Of a stretch of DNA of 64,000 bases, positions 23,571 to 32,218 are shown piece after piece (positions within the stretch are counted from its first letter, which is position 1; each line of letters begins with the position of its first letter). Location of the stretch: the NCBI RefSeq assembly GCF_003815655.1, contig NZ_CP033917.1:682001-746000 (forward strand), given 5' to 3'. The notes beneath the pieces were generated by a model, which searched no databases, was not told the origin of the DNA, and saw nothing but the letters and a program-made list of their open reading frames with translations. The translations under genes were made by a program, and so were the position numbers. This stretch comes from Chryseobacterium sp. G0201 (lineage in GTDB: Bacteria; Bacteroidota; Bacteroidia; Flavobacteriales; Weeksellaceae).

Positions 23571-25535
23571 TTATCTTTTTATAACTTTTATGGATTGTGA
23601 TTCTTTTTCAGAATTAACTTTCAAGATATAAGTTCCAGCAGGTACTTTTCTCATATCTATTAATGCTTTATCTGAATTTACATTTTCAACAATCACTCTT
23701 TGTCCTATCGTATTATATACTTCTACATTTTTGATTTTATTCACATCATTAATAGAGATAAAATCAACCACAGGGTTTGGATAATAATTAAGTTTCTTCT
23801 TAGCAACATCCTGTACCGCTAAAACAGTTGTAGTAAACTCATAGCCACCAAGATCCGGTGTTGTTGCACTTCTGGCATTTCCATCAGCATCCACTGTCAC
23901 TTCTGCAACCGGTGTTGCTTTATTATCAAGAGTAGAATTACCCGCTGATGCTAAATGAAAATCTGTAGCAGAAACAAATGCAGGAAGAATATTGAGAGAA
24001 TTTACGTTGCCTCCAAAACCTGTTTGTATATCTGATAAAGCAGCTCTTGCAGAACCTATAAACCCAAGATTTGCTCCCGATGAATAATAATCATTATAAT
24101 TAATATTGGAGAAAACTGTGTTTGCAGCACCAGAATAAAGCACATATCTGTCGCCAGCCTGTGTTTGGCTGTTTACAAAAATATTATTTCTTAAATCTAT
24201 TGCTCCCGCAGTAGTAACAGTTGACAAAGCATTGAATGCTGAAGGTCTTCCTGCCACTGTCTGGCTCGCATCCATTACAACAGTATTGTAATATATTTTA
24301 TATCCGCCGCCTGTGCCGACTACAATTCCGTTACCGTTATCATTTACTCCGCCACCTGCAGCGTATCCGTATCCTGATACACCATTTACAATATTATTTG
24401 ATATCAAAGTATTTGCAGCAGGATTTGTAGAAGCTACATAAATACCTTGAGAGCCGTAGCCATTGATATTCGTATTTTTAATGGTACTTACTTTATTTTT
24501 ATCTATAATTACTCCATTCGTAGCTGTACCCGCTACATAAATTCCGGTAAAGATAGTACCCGTTCCGCTTGACGTAAAATTGTTAATATTATTACTTCTT
24601 ATGATAACATTAGCAGCTGCTGATGCCCCCGTATTTCCGGATGTAACCGTAATTCCTGTTGCTCCTCCTGCGCCGGTACCGGTATATCCAAGATTCGTAA
24701 TTGTATTTGAAGTTATTGATGAATTCACCGTTCCAGTCGCAAACCAAACTCCTCTTTTAATTTCGGCATTTGCGGTTTCAAAATTCCCAATCGTATTATT
24801 GGTAACTGTTGCTCCGTCTAATCCTTGTAAATATATCCCCACCAATCGGTTAGCATCTGCTCCGGTCGCAGTAAAATCATTACCTGTAACCAATGTATTT
24901 GCTCCGTTACCAGCAGCTATCGCCGTAAACAGATACATTCCTATATAAGATTTTTTTACGGAGTTATTTTGAAGAGTAACATTATTAAAATATCCTCCCG
25001 TAGGCGTTGTATTTCCGTCATACATGATAAAAGCTGAAGAAGTATTAATACCATTAACGATATTTAAATTCTTAACAACAATATTTGTATTTGCTGCCGC
25101 CGCAGAGGTAGCTATAAAGTTAATAACCTGCGGTGCTGTTGTAGCTGTATTGGTAAATGTAAGATCACGCGTTGTTCCTGCGGGTGTATTACTTCCGTCT
25201 AATGTAATATTACTTCCCAGAATTCTTACGAGCGTTGAGCTTGCTAAATTTCCTGAAATAGTTGGAGTTGCTCCGGTTGCGGGTTTTATAGCAACAGAAG
25301 TGTAATTTGTTGTTCCTCCACTTGCATTTAAAACAGCCACCGCTGTTTCTGTAGTATTTGCTGTAATACTTATATTAATAGCTCCCTGATGTGTTCCTGC
25401 ATTAATTGCGTCAAATGCATCTTTTAATGTAGTATAGGTTCCCGTTGTTGTGCCTGAAGTAGCAGCCAAACTTACTTGTGCATTTAAGTTCACTGCAGCA
25501 GCACTTACAGCAATAAAAAATAGAATTTTTTTCAT
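23571..25535 (-). CDS. Secreted right-handed beta-helix protein with T9SS type A sorting domain
   Basis: This 654-residue protein has a signal peptide (ending L-N-A-Q) and a long Asn/Thr/Gly-rich region (about 60-520) with repeated short turns such as N-I-V-V-K-N-L-N-I, T-N-N-T-I-G-N and S-N-N-I-V-N-G, typical of parallel beta-helix (pectate-lyase-like) solenoids. It ends with a T9SS type A sorting domain that begins L-N-Y-Y-P-N-P-V and finishes S-Q-S-I-K-V-I-K-R. Export through Sec and the type IX system is expected, with attachment to the surface. The helix may bind or cut polysaccharide, but I see no catalytic signature. Confidence 0.85.
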   Translation of the reverse strand: MKKILFFIAVSAAAVNLNAQVSLAATSGTTTGTYTTLKDAFDAINAGTHQGAINISITANTTETAVAVLNASGGTTNYTSVAIKPATGATPTISGNLASSTLVRILGSNITLDGSNTPAGTTRDLTFTNTATTAPQVINFIATSAAAANTNIVVKNLNIVNGINTSSAFIMYDGNTTPTGGYFNNVTLQNNSVKKSYIGMYLFTAIAAGNGANTLVTGNDFTATGADANRLVGIYLQGLDGATVTNNTIGNFETANAEIKRGVWFATGTVNSSITSNTITNLGYTGTGAGGATGITVTSGNTGASAAANVIIRSNNINNFTSSGTGTIFTGIYVAGTATNGVIIDKNKVSTIKNTNINGYGSQGIYVASTNPAANTLISNNIVNGVSGYGYAAGGGVNDNGNGIVVGTGGGYKIYYNTVVMDASQTVAGRPSAFNALSTVTTAGAIDLRNNIFVNSQTQAGDRYVLYSGAANTVFSNINYNDYYSSGANLGFIGSARAALSDIQTGFGGNVNSLNILPAFVSATDFHLASAGNSTLDNKATPVAEVTVDADGNARSATTPDLGGYEFTTTVLAVQDVAKKKLNYYPNPVVDFISINDVNKIKNVEVYNTIGQRVIVENVNSDKALIDMRKVPAGTYILKVNSEKESQSIKVIKR

Positions 25536-25724
25536 GGTATCGTTATTTGGATTTGATTATAAATATATGTAAAATATTCAATAAAAATTTAAAATAAATT
25601 AATTTAACACAAATAATTTAATATCAAACTAAATAAAAACCAATTAATTAAGTGTTTTTAACATCAATTCAAATCCCAATATATGCATGATAAAACTTAC
25701 TTTTTTTAATGTTTTATAATTTCG

Positions 25725-25732
25725 TAAATTTG
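25725..25732 (+). promoter_or_regulatory. -7 promoter element of dusB, abutting the start codon
   Basis: TAAATTTG (exact TAnnTTTG) ends four bases before the ATG at 25737, the same spacing as at aroC, which suggests a leaderless transcript. Confidence 0.6.
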
Positions 25733-25736
25733 CACC

Positions 25737-26732
25737 ATGATAAAGATAGGCAACATAGAACTGCCGGAATTTCCGCTTTTGTTAGCGCCCATGGAAGATG
25801 TAAGTGATCCTCCATACAGACGCTTGTGTAAGATGCATGGTGCAGACTTAATGTATTCAGAATTTATTTCTTCTGAAGGGTTAATTCGTGACGCTATGAA
25901 AAGCCGAAAAAAATTAGATATTTTCGATTATGAAAGACCTGTCGGCATTCAGATCTTTGGTGGAGACGAAGAAGCAATGGCAATGTCTGCAAGAATTGTA
26001 GAAACCGTAAATCCTGATCTTGTAGATATTAATTTCGGATGTCCCGTAAAAAAAGTAGTATGTAAAGGTGCCGGTGCAGGAGTTTTAAAAGACATCGACT
26101 TAATGGTACGCCTTACAAAAGCTGTTGTAAGCTCTACCCACCTGCCTGTAACCGTGAAAACACGTTTGGGATGGGACAGTCATACGATTAATATTGATGA
26201 AGTAGCAGAACGTCTGCAGGATACAGGGATTAAAGCGTTAACGATACACGCAAGAACGCGTGCTCAAATGTATAAAGGTGAAGCTGACTGGGATCACATT
26301 TCAAGAATTAAGCAAAACCCAAATATTGAGATTCCAATTTTTGGAAATGGTGATATTGATTCTCCTGAAAAAGCTTTAGCATACAAGCAAAAATATGCCT
26401 GCGACGGAATTATGATAGGTCGTGCAGCTATTGGCTATCCTTGGATTTTTAATGAAATAAAACATTTCTTTAAAACTGGAGAACACTTGCCGGAACCTAC
26501 AATTTTCGACAGATTATTAGCCGTTCGTCAACATGCAGAATGGAGCGCAGAGTGGAAAGGAGAAAAATTGGGACTTATCGAAATGAGACAGCATTACAGC
26601 AATTATTTCCGTGGAATTCCTCATTTTAAAGATTTCAGAAGAAAATTCTTAGAAGTATATACTTTAGAAGAAATGGATGAAGTGATTAAAGAAACTCAAG
26701 CCTTTTATGAAGAATATCAAACTCAATTATAA
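25737..26732 (+). CDS. dusB: tRNA-dihydrouridine synthase (DusB-like)
   Basis: This FMN enzyme reduces specific uridines in the tRNA D-loop. The 331-residue protein has the TIM-barrel start L-L-L-A-P-M-E-D-V-S-D-P-P-Y-R (14-28), the catalytic cysteine in I-N-F-G-C-P-V-K-K-V (Cys102), T-V-K-T-R-L-G-W and the FMN-phosphate motif G-N-G-D-I. The C-terminal helical domain binds tRNA. The N-terminus agrees with the family, so the ATG at 25737 is right even though it directly follows the promoter box. It is monocistronic, ending in a shared bidirectional terminator. Confidence 0.94.
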   Translation: MIKIGNIELPEFPLLLAPMEDVSDPPYRRLCKMHGADLMYSEFISSEGLIRDAMKSRKKLDIFDYERPVGIQIFGGDEEAMAMSARIVETVNPDLVDINFGCPVKKVVCKGAGAGVLKDIDLMVRLTKAVVSSTHLPVTVKTRLGWDSHTINIDEVAERLQDTGIKALTIHARTRAQMYKGEADWDHISRIKQNPNIEIPIFGNGDIDSPEKALAYKQKYACDGIMIGRAAIGYPWIFNEIKHFFKTGEHLPEPTIFDRLLAVRQHAEWSAEWKGEKLGLIEMRQHYSNYFRGIPHFKDFRRKFLEVYTLEEMDEVIKETQAFYEEYQTQL

Positions 26733-26734
26733 AC

Positions 26735-26768
26735 AAAAAAGACCATCAATATATGATGGTCTTCTTTT
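26735..26768. terminator. Bidirectional terminator between dusB and deoC
   Basis: AAGACCATCA (26739-26748) pairs perfectly with TGATGGTCTT (26754-26763), with an A-tract before and a T-tract after. It serves both convergent genes. Confidence 0.88.
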
Positions 26769-26788
26769 ATTATTTAAAATTAAATATT

Positions 26789-27532
26789 TTAATATCCTTC
26801 TGAAGAAGACTGATTTTTAATTAATCCTAATGCTGAAGAAGTTCCTATTCTTTTCACTCCCATGTTGATCATTTTCTCGGCATCTTCAGGAGTTCTTACA
26901 CCTCCCGCTGCTTTCACAAGAAGTTTTCCGGCATTATCAAGCATAATTTTTACACCTTCAAATGTTGCTCCGTTAGGCTTTCCACCGGTAGTTTCATAAA
27001 AGCCTGTAGAAGATTTCACGAAAATATTCGAAAGATCATTTTCAGAGAAATTTTCTTCTGCCCAATTGGACATTTTTTTAGTAAGATCAGCAATCTGCTC
27101 ATCAGTTAAAGCCGCGATCTCAATGATCCATTTTGCAACCTTCTGATTTTCAATACACAATTGTGTACATTTTACAAATTCTTCTTTTACCAGTTCAAAA
27201 TCTCCACTTAGATAGGCATTATAATTAATAACAAAATCTAATTCGTCTGCTCCGTGTTGTATTGCTTTTGAGGCTTCTGCAAGTTTTTCATCAACAGAAT
27301 AAGTTCCTTCATGAAAACCAATCACAGTTCCTACAATAACATCTGAATTCCTTTCCTGAATATACTTCTTGATCTCGGACACATAATCCGGACGGATCAT
27401 TACTGCAAAGATGCCATTATCAATAGCTTCTTGAGCGAGATCTTTGTCTTTCTGTAAAGTTTCTTCGTTTGAAATACCCGATTGCGCAGGAGTTTTCAAA
27501 TATGTTGAATCCAAATATTGAGCAATATTCAT
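26789..27532 (-). CDS. deoC: Deoxyribose-phosphate aldolase
   Basis: DeoC splits 2-deoxyribose-5-phosphate into glyceraldehyde-3-phosphate and acetaldehyde, in deoxynucleoside breakdown. The 247-residue TIM barrel has the Schiff-base lysine in F-V-K-S-S-T-G-F (Lys173), the second conserved lysine in V-K-A-A-G-G-V-R (Lys207) and Asp99 in E-L-D-F-V-I-N-Y. It lies 6 bases after the Lrp-type regulator on the same strand, so regulator and enzyme are probably cotranscribed, possibly with the upstream EEP-family gene. Confidence 0.95.
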   Translation of the reverse strand: MNIAQYLDSTYLKTPAQSGISNEETLQKDKDLAQEAIDNGIFAVMIRPDYVSEIKKYIQERNSDVIVGTVIGFHEGTYSVDEKLAEASKAIQHGADELDFVINYNAYLSGDFELVKEEFVKCTQLCIENQKVAKWIIEIAALTDEQIADLTKKMSNWAEENFSENDLSNIFVKSSTGFYETTGGKPNGATFEGVKIMLDNAGKLLVKAAGGVRTPEDAEKMINMGVKRIGTSSALGLIKNQSSSEGY

Positions 27533-27538
27533 AATCTG

Positions 27539-28009
27539 TTATACTTTCAATTGTCTGTAAATACCTTGCTCCAAAGATATGAAAGTTTCTGTTCTTGTCA
27601 CTCCTTTTAGCTTCTGAAGTTTACTAAGAATCATCATCAAATGATCATTATCCTTACAAAGTACTTTTAGGAAAATTGTATAATTTCCTGTGGTGTAATG
27701 CGCTTCTACTACTTCATTGATTTCTTTTAAAGCTTTTACAACTTCAGGATAATGACTTGGCTGATCTAAAAATACACCGATATAAGAAATTACTTTATAC
27801 CCGATCTTTTTAGGATTCAGAAAAGAGATTGAATTCTCAATAACTCCTGCATGCTCCAGCTTTTTAATTCTCTGGTGTACAGCAGTTGTTGAAATTCCTA
27901 CATTTTTTGAAATGTGAGCTAAAGAAGTCTTAGCATTATCCATCAACATGTAGATGATCTCCTTGTCGATTGAATCTAAATGGTAGTTTGCGTTTGTTGA
28001 ATTTTTCAT
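27539..28009 (-). CDS. Lrp/AsnC-family transcriptional regulator
   Basis: This 156-residue protein has an N-terminal AsnC-type helix-turn-helix (about 12-60: L-D-S-I-D-K-E-I-I-Y-M-L-M-D-N-A-K-T-S-L, then T-T-A-V-H-Q-R-I-K-K-L-E) and a C-terminal RAM ligand-binding domain (about 75-150, with a G-N-Y-T-I-F-L-K-V segment). Lrp-type proteins form octamers and sense amino acids. The gene lies 6 bases before deoC, which is not a typical target class, so the pairing may be only positional. The ligand cannot be deduced. Confidence 0.92.
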   Translation of the reverse strand: MKNSTNANYHLDSIDKEIIYMLMDNAKTSLAHISKNVGISTTAVHQRIKKLEHAGVIENSISFLNPKKIGYKVISYIGVFLDQPSHYPEVVKALKEINEVVEAHYTTGNYTIFLKVLCKDNDHLMMILSKLQKLKGVTRTETFISLEQGIYRQLKV

Positions 28010-28049
28010 TTTTTCTACTTTTTTTAATTATTTATGTTTTTACATTGTG

Positions 28050-28979
28050 TTATAAATCTCTAAATTTTACAAAAACCGGAAAATGATCGCTATACCCACC
28101 CAAATACCGTGTACCGGCATAAGTTCGGAAGGGTCTTCCTTCAAAATTCCTGTTCCTACTGCTTATTTTCTCAGAGTTGAACACTTCAGCCTCCTGAAAT
28201 GATAAACCTACATTATCAAATAATGATTTTGATAATATAATCTGATCAAACAGCAATCCGGATTTATAATGAAAAGTAGAATAATTTCTTGTGGAAAACA
28301 GTTGCTGGAAAGGGTTTTCTAAAACCTTCTCACTAGCATTGTCATAGAGAATTTTTACTAAATTTTCATCATCTGGGTTTTCGTTAAAATCACCACACAA
28401 GATTACATGTTCCTTATCATTTATTATATTCAAGATCCGCCCCCGAATCTCGTTCAATATAAAAGCTCTTTTGGGTTTATTAATATCTTTTTCTCGCTTT
28501 GAGGGAAGGTGCGCGATAAAGACATTAATAATCTCTCCTTTATATTTCACTTTAGAATACAATACATCTCTTGTTGTGTCGTAGTTTTCTGTGTTTTTAT
28601 CTATAATTTCAAAGAAGAAAGTAATGGTTTCTGAGTCTATTACTTCTACTTTATTTTTATCATATAACAGGGCAACATCTACATTCCTCTCATCCATAGA
28701 ATTGTAGTGAATGATGCCATATTCTGAATTAAAGGGTTCCAATTCTACAAGATCTTCCAATACTTTCCTTCCGGATACCTCAGACAGACCTATCATAAAT
28801 GGTAATACCCCATTTTCCTCCTTCATTAATTGAAATACGTGCGCAATTTTTAAAAGCTTGTTCCTGTATCTTTTCTCGTCCCAGTTTCTTAATCCTGATT
28901 TTGTAGGATCCAATTTATGAATTGGTGTGGGATCGGGCAAAAATAAATTTTCAACATTGTAAAAACTGAACAACTCCAT
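28050..28979 (-). CDS. Endonuclease/exonuclease/phosphatase (EEP) family protein
   Basis: This 309-residue protein has the EEP fold: F-Y-N-V-E-N-L-F at the N-terminus, I-G-L-S-E-V (metal-binding Glu, about 64), V-F-I-A-H-L-P-S-K, C-G-D-F-N-E-N-P (about 195-202) and the C-terminal Y-S-D-H-F-P-V (catalytic His, about 298). There is no signal peptide, so it is cytoplasmic. The substrate (DNA, RNA, phospholipid or other phosphodiester) cannot be read from sequence. It is 40 bases upstream of the Lrp regulator and may head a three-gene operon with deoC. Confidence 0.88.
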   Translation of the reverse strand: MELFSFYNVENLFLPDPTPIHKLDPTKSGLRNWDEKRYRNKLLKIAHVFQLMKEENGVLPFMIGLSEVSGRKVLEDLVELEPFNSEYGIIHYNSMDERNVDVALLYDKNKVEVIDSETITFFFEIIDKNTENYDTTRDVLYSKVKYKGEIINVFIAHLPSKREKDINKPKRAFILNEIRGRILNIINDKEHVILCGDFNENPDDENLVKILYDNASEKVLENPFQQLFSTRNYSTFHYKSGLLFDQIILSKSLFDNVGLSFQEAEVFNSEKISSRNRNFEGRPFRTYAGTRYLGGYSDHFPVFVKFRDL

Positions 28980-29351
28980 TGTCTCGCATTTCTATTCTTT
29001 ATTTTTATACTTTAATTTCAATATGTAAATTTATTATTTTTTTTCAAATATGGTTAATTTATTTACAATATATTTACATTAATTTAATACTTAAAACAAC
29101 CATAATTAAATAATAAAAATAACTAATTATAAATATATAATTAAAATTTTTAATCGTTTTTAAGTTTACTTTTATAAAACCAAAGCAAAACAGTATATAA
29201 AATTTAAAATATTTAGAATAATAATCTATTTTAAGCAGTATTAAACGATTATATTTAAATCTTACACACTCTTATTGCAATTATTATTCCATTTTTTCAA
29301 TTAATTATTCTAAAAGTAAAAAAAATGTTTCTGATTAACGAATTTAAGTAA
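28980..29351. other. Extremely AT-rich intergenic stretch
   Basis: About 370 bases without a gene, RNA structure or clear repeat. A weak distant inverted match (TAATCGTTT at 29151-29159 and AAACGATTA at 29243-29251) is the only structure seen. The promoter of the EEP-deoC cluster should lie at its left end, though no exact TAnnTTTG box is found. Confidence 0.5.
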
Positions 29352-30029
29352 CTATTTCGAGAGTAAATCAGGACGTTTTTCTTTTGTAATTCTCATTGCT
29401 TCATCGTGACGCCATTCTTCAATTTTAGCAAAATTACCGCTTAATAAAATTTTAGGAACATCTAAACCTTTATAACTTTCAGGTCTTGTGTAGATTGGCG
29501 GCGACAGAAGATCATCTTGAAAACTATCTGTCAAAGCACTCTGCTCATCATTCAAAACTCCAGGAACCAAACGGATAATTGAATCCGCAAGAACACATGC
29601 AGCCAATTCACCACCCGTAAGAACATAATCTCCTATCGAAATTTCTTTGGTAATATGCAGATCTCTAAGCCTTTGATCGATGCCTTTATAATGTCCGCAC
29701 AAAAAGATCAAATTATTTTTAATAGAAAGCGTGTTGGCTATTTTTTGATTTAAAGTAACACCATCCGGTGTAAGATAGATTACTTCATCATATTCTCTCT
29801 GAGATTTAAGCTCTGAGATACATTTATCCAACGGTTCGATCATCATTACCATTCCTGCTCCGCCTCCGTAAGGCTCGTCATCAATCTGCCTGTGTTTATT
29901 AATTGACCAATTTCTCAATTGGTGAAAATGAACTTCTACCAATCCTTTATCTACCGCTCTTTTCAAAATAGAAGTCTGAAAAGGACTTTCCATCAATTCA
30001 GGAAGTACGCTTATAATGTCAATTCTCAT
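29352..30029 (-). CDS. trmD: tRNA (guanine-N1-)-methyltransferase
   Basis: TrmD methylates G37 next to the anticodon and prevents frameshifting. The 225-residue SPOUT protein has the knot motifs [10 protein letters not shown] (about 53-62), [11 protein letters not shown] and [12 protein letters not shown], and a C-terminal E-E-W-R-H-D-E-A-M. It overlaps the upstream NADH dehydrogenase gene by four bases (30026-30029), so the two are translationally coupled. In many bacteria trmD is linked to ribosomal-protein genes; here it is not. Confidence 0.97.
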   Translation of the reverse strand: MRIDIISVLPELMESPFQTSILKRAVDKGLVEVHFHQLRNWSINKHRQIDDEPYGGGAGMVMMIEPLDKCISELKSQREYDEVIYLTPDGVTLNQKIANTLSIKNNLIFLCGHYKGIDQRLRDLHITKEISIGDYVLTGGELAACVLADSIIRLVPGVLNDEQSALTDSFQDDLLSPPIYTRPESYKGLDVPKILLSGNFAKIEEWRHDEAMRITKEKRPDLLSK

Positions 30030-31288
30030 TGTACTGTTTCGTTTTTCTTATTTGGTAAAATAATCAATCTTAAAGATGAATCTTTATTAAAATAGCTCCA
30101 CATCCAATTGAAGAACACGGCAAGTTTATTTCTTACACTCAAAATCAACATTAAGTGTAAAAACATCCAAAAATACCACGCAAAAAAGCCCTGGAATTTT
30201 ATAAATGGTAAATCCACAACTGCTCTGTGTTTCCCGATGGTTGCTAAAGATCCTTTATCTTCATATTCATATTCCTTCCATTCACCGGAATTTTTCTTCA
30301 AGAAATTTTTACCTAAATTTTTTGCTTGATTAATTGCTACATTGGCAACCTGTGGATGCCCCTGTGGATATTTTGGAGTTTCCATGTAGGAAATATCTCC
30401 GATTGCATATATATTATCGTATCCTTTTATTTTATTAAAACGATCTACGATATATCTGTTTCTGTTTAATTTGTCCTGAGGAAAACCATCTACAACGTTT
30501 CCTGTGACTCCAGCTGCCCATATTACATTGTTTGAAGGAATACTTTTTCCGCTTTTCATGTGAACTTTATCGCCATCATAATCAGTCACATATTCTTCAC
30601 TCATAAAAGTTACTCCCAGATCTTTAAGATATTTTTCTGACTGAACCTGAGCTTCAGGACTCATTACCGCAAGGGGTTTTTCTGTAGAGCTTATCAAAAT
30701 GATCTTTAGATTATCAAAATTCATATAAGGATAATCTCTTGGAAGAATTTCTTTTTTCATTTCAGCAAAAGCTCCGGCTAGTTCAACACCTGTCGGTCCG
30801 CTTCCTACGATAACGATATTCCAGTTTCCGTCGTCGCTTCGGCTTTTCTCAATGATCAGCTTTTCGAAGGTCATCAAAACATGATTTCTGATACCGATTG
30901 CTTCCTGAGTATTTTTCATCCCGAAAGCCTTACCTTCAAGATCTTTATTACCGAAAAAGTTCGTTTTACAACCTGTCGCGATGATTAATTTATCGTACGT
31001 AAATTCTGCTTCATCAGTGATTACTTTATTATTGACAGCATCAATTTCTCTAACCTCCGTTAAACGAAATTGCGTATTTCTCGATTGCTGAAAAATTTTC
31101 CTGAAGGGGAAAGAAATATTGGAAGGTTCTATCCTCCCACACGCTACCTGATAGAAGAGCGGCTGAAACATATGATGATTAACTTTATCCAGAACAATTA
31201 CCTTTTTGTTCTTGTTATTCAACGTTTTTGCAAGTTGTAGTCCCGCAAAACCTCCTCCTATAATGATGATCTTTTCGCGTGTTTCCAT
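30026..31288 (-). CDS. ndh: Type II NADH:quinone oxidoreductase (NDH-2-like FAD protein)
   Basis: This single-subunit, non-proton-pumping dehydrogenase passes electrons from NADH to menaquinone at the inner membrane face. The start at 31288 (M-E-T-R-E-K) is preferred; one at 31297 adds three residues. The two dinucleotide motifs are [10 protein letters not shown] (about 6-15, FAD) and [12 protein letters not shown] (about 157-168, NADH). F-Q-P-L-F-Y-Q-V-A and A-A-G-V-T-G-N-V-V support the family. The C-terminal hydrophobic segment (about 365-390, [13 protein letters not shown]) is a membrane anchor. It overlaps trmD by four bases and is divergent from the lysozyme gene. Confidence 0.9.
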   Translation of the reverse strand: METREKIIIIGGGFAGLQLAKTLNNKNKKVIVLDKVNHHMFQPLFYQVACGRIEPSNISFPFRKIFQQSRNTQFRLTEVREIDAVNNKVITDEAEFTYDKLIIATGCKTNFFGNKDLEGKAFGMKNTQEAIGIRNHVLMTFEKLIIEKSRSDDGNWNIVIVGSGPTGVELAGAFAEMKKEILPRDYPYMNFDNLKIILISSTEKPLAVMSPEAQVQSEKYLKDLGVTFMSEEYVTDYDGDKVHMKSGKSIPSNNVIWAAGVTGNVVDGFPQDKLNRNRYIVDRFNKIKGYDNIYAIGDISYMETPKYPQGHPQVANVAINQAKNLGKNFLKKNSGEWKEYEYEDKGSLATIGKHRAVVDLPFIKFQGFFAWYFWMFLHLMLILSVRNKLAVFFNWMWSYFNKDSSLRLIILPNKKNETVQ

Positions 31289-31336
31289 ATTATACAAATT
31301 TACTGATTTTATTTAGCATTTTAGTCGTTAAAAAGT

Positions 31337-31344
31337 TAGTTTTG
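31337..31344 (+). promoter_or_regulatory. -7 promoter element of the GH25 gene
   Basis: TAGTTTTG (exact TAnnTTTG) lies nine bases before the ATG at 31354, which predicts a very short leader and supports that start over the earlier frame opening at 31279. Confidence 0.6.
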
Positions 31345-31353
31345 CAAAACTTT

Positions 31354-32217
31354 ATGACACAAAAAAAGTACACCAAAAAAACTGCCAAAAAAATTCATAA
31401 CAACAGGCGAAAAAATTATTTTTTCCGTCGGAAAATTGTCTTGGCAATTTTAATTGTTGCTTTATTGGGAACCGGATTATATTTAAAACAGTCTGTAAGC
31501 TATTATTACGCACTATACTTTAATAAATTCATTCATAAAAAACTTCATAATAACGAAACAGAAACCTTAAGAATTCAAAAAATTCTATCAAATAATCTTG
31601 ATAAAACGTATGGTTTCGACATTTCTCATTATCAAAACCGGGAAGATATAAAATGGGACAGCCTGAGCATCGGCAATAAAACCATTCCACTGGAATTTGT
31701 CGTGATGAGAGCCACAATGGGAAACCGAAATGCCGATAAACATTTTGACGAATTTTGGCAACAGGCAAAAAAACATGAGTTGATCCGTGGAGCTTATCAT
31801 TTTTACAGAGCTGATGAGGATCCAGTGATTCAGGCGAATAATTTTCTGGCTAATGTAAAACTGGAAAGTGGAGATCTTCCCCCAATTTTAGATATTGAAA
31901 AAATTCCGAAACGTAAAACGAATAAAAAGTTAATTGAAGACTTAAAGGTTTGGTGCAAGATTATTGAGGAAACATACGGAGAAAAACCTATTATTTACAC
32001 TTATTATCATTATTACAAAGACTTTTTAAAAGGTGAATTTGATGACTATCCGCTTTGGCTGGCCAATTACAATGACGTTCCTACTCCATCTCCTGAAGGT
32101 GACTGGGATTTCTGGCAGTTTACTGAAAACGGGATCGTTCACGGAATCAATACCAAAGTAGATCTGGATATTTACAATGGAAGCTTATGGTCTTTGAAGA
32201 GATTGACGATAGATTAA
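31354..32217 (+). CDS. GH25-family lysozyme-like muramidase, membrane-anchored
   Basis: The protein has 287 residues from the ATG at 31354. A basic N-terminus (about 1-27) and one membrane helix (about 28-45) anchor it. The GH25 domain (about 86-285) has Y-G-F-D-I-S-H-Y-Q (Asp89), the catalytic D-I-E (Asp180, Glu182), G-A-Y-H-F-Y-R and D-F-W-Q-F-T. GH25 enzymes cut the beta-1,4 bond after N-acetylmuramic acid. As it is anchored with the domain outside, it probably remodels the cell's own wall. The gene converges with the hydrolase-fusion gene, with one base between stop codons. Confidence 0.92.
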   Translation: MTQKKYTKKTAKKIHNNRRKNYFFRRKIVLAILIVALLGTGLYLKQSVSYYYALYFNKFIHKKLHNNETETLRIQKILSNNLDKTYGFDISHYQNREDIKWDSLSIGNKTIPLEFVVMRATMGNRNADKHFDEFWQQAKKHELIRGAYHFYRADEDPVIQANNFLANVKLESGDLPPILDIEKIPKRKTNKKLIEDLKVWCKIIEETYGEKPIIYTYYHYYKDFLKGEFDDYPLWLANYNDVPTPSPEGDWDFWQFTENGIVHGINTKVDLDIYNGSLWSLKRLTID

Positions 32218-32218
32218 A

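Noticed and set aside
24580..24948. Plus-strand open frame inside the beta-helix gene
   Set aside because: It is an antisense shadow caused by the repetitive Gly/Asn/Thr codons of the beta-helix gene; the product has no plausible domain.
29151..29251. Distant inverted match TAATCGTTT/AAACGATTA
   Set aside because: Nine bases in very AT-rich DNA at a distance of over 80 bases is expected by chance.
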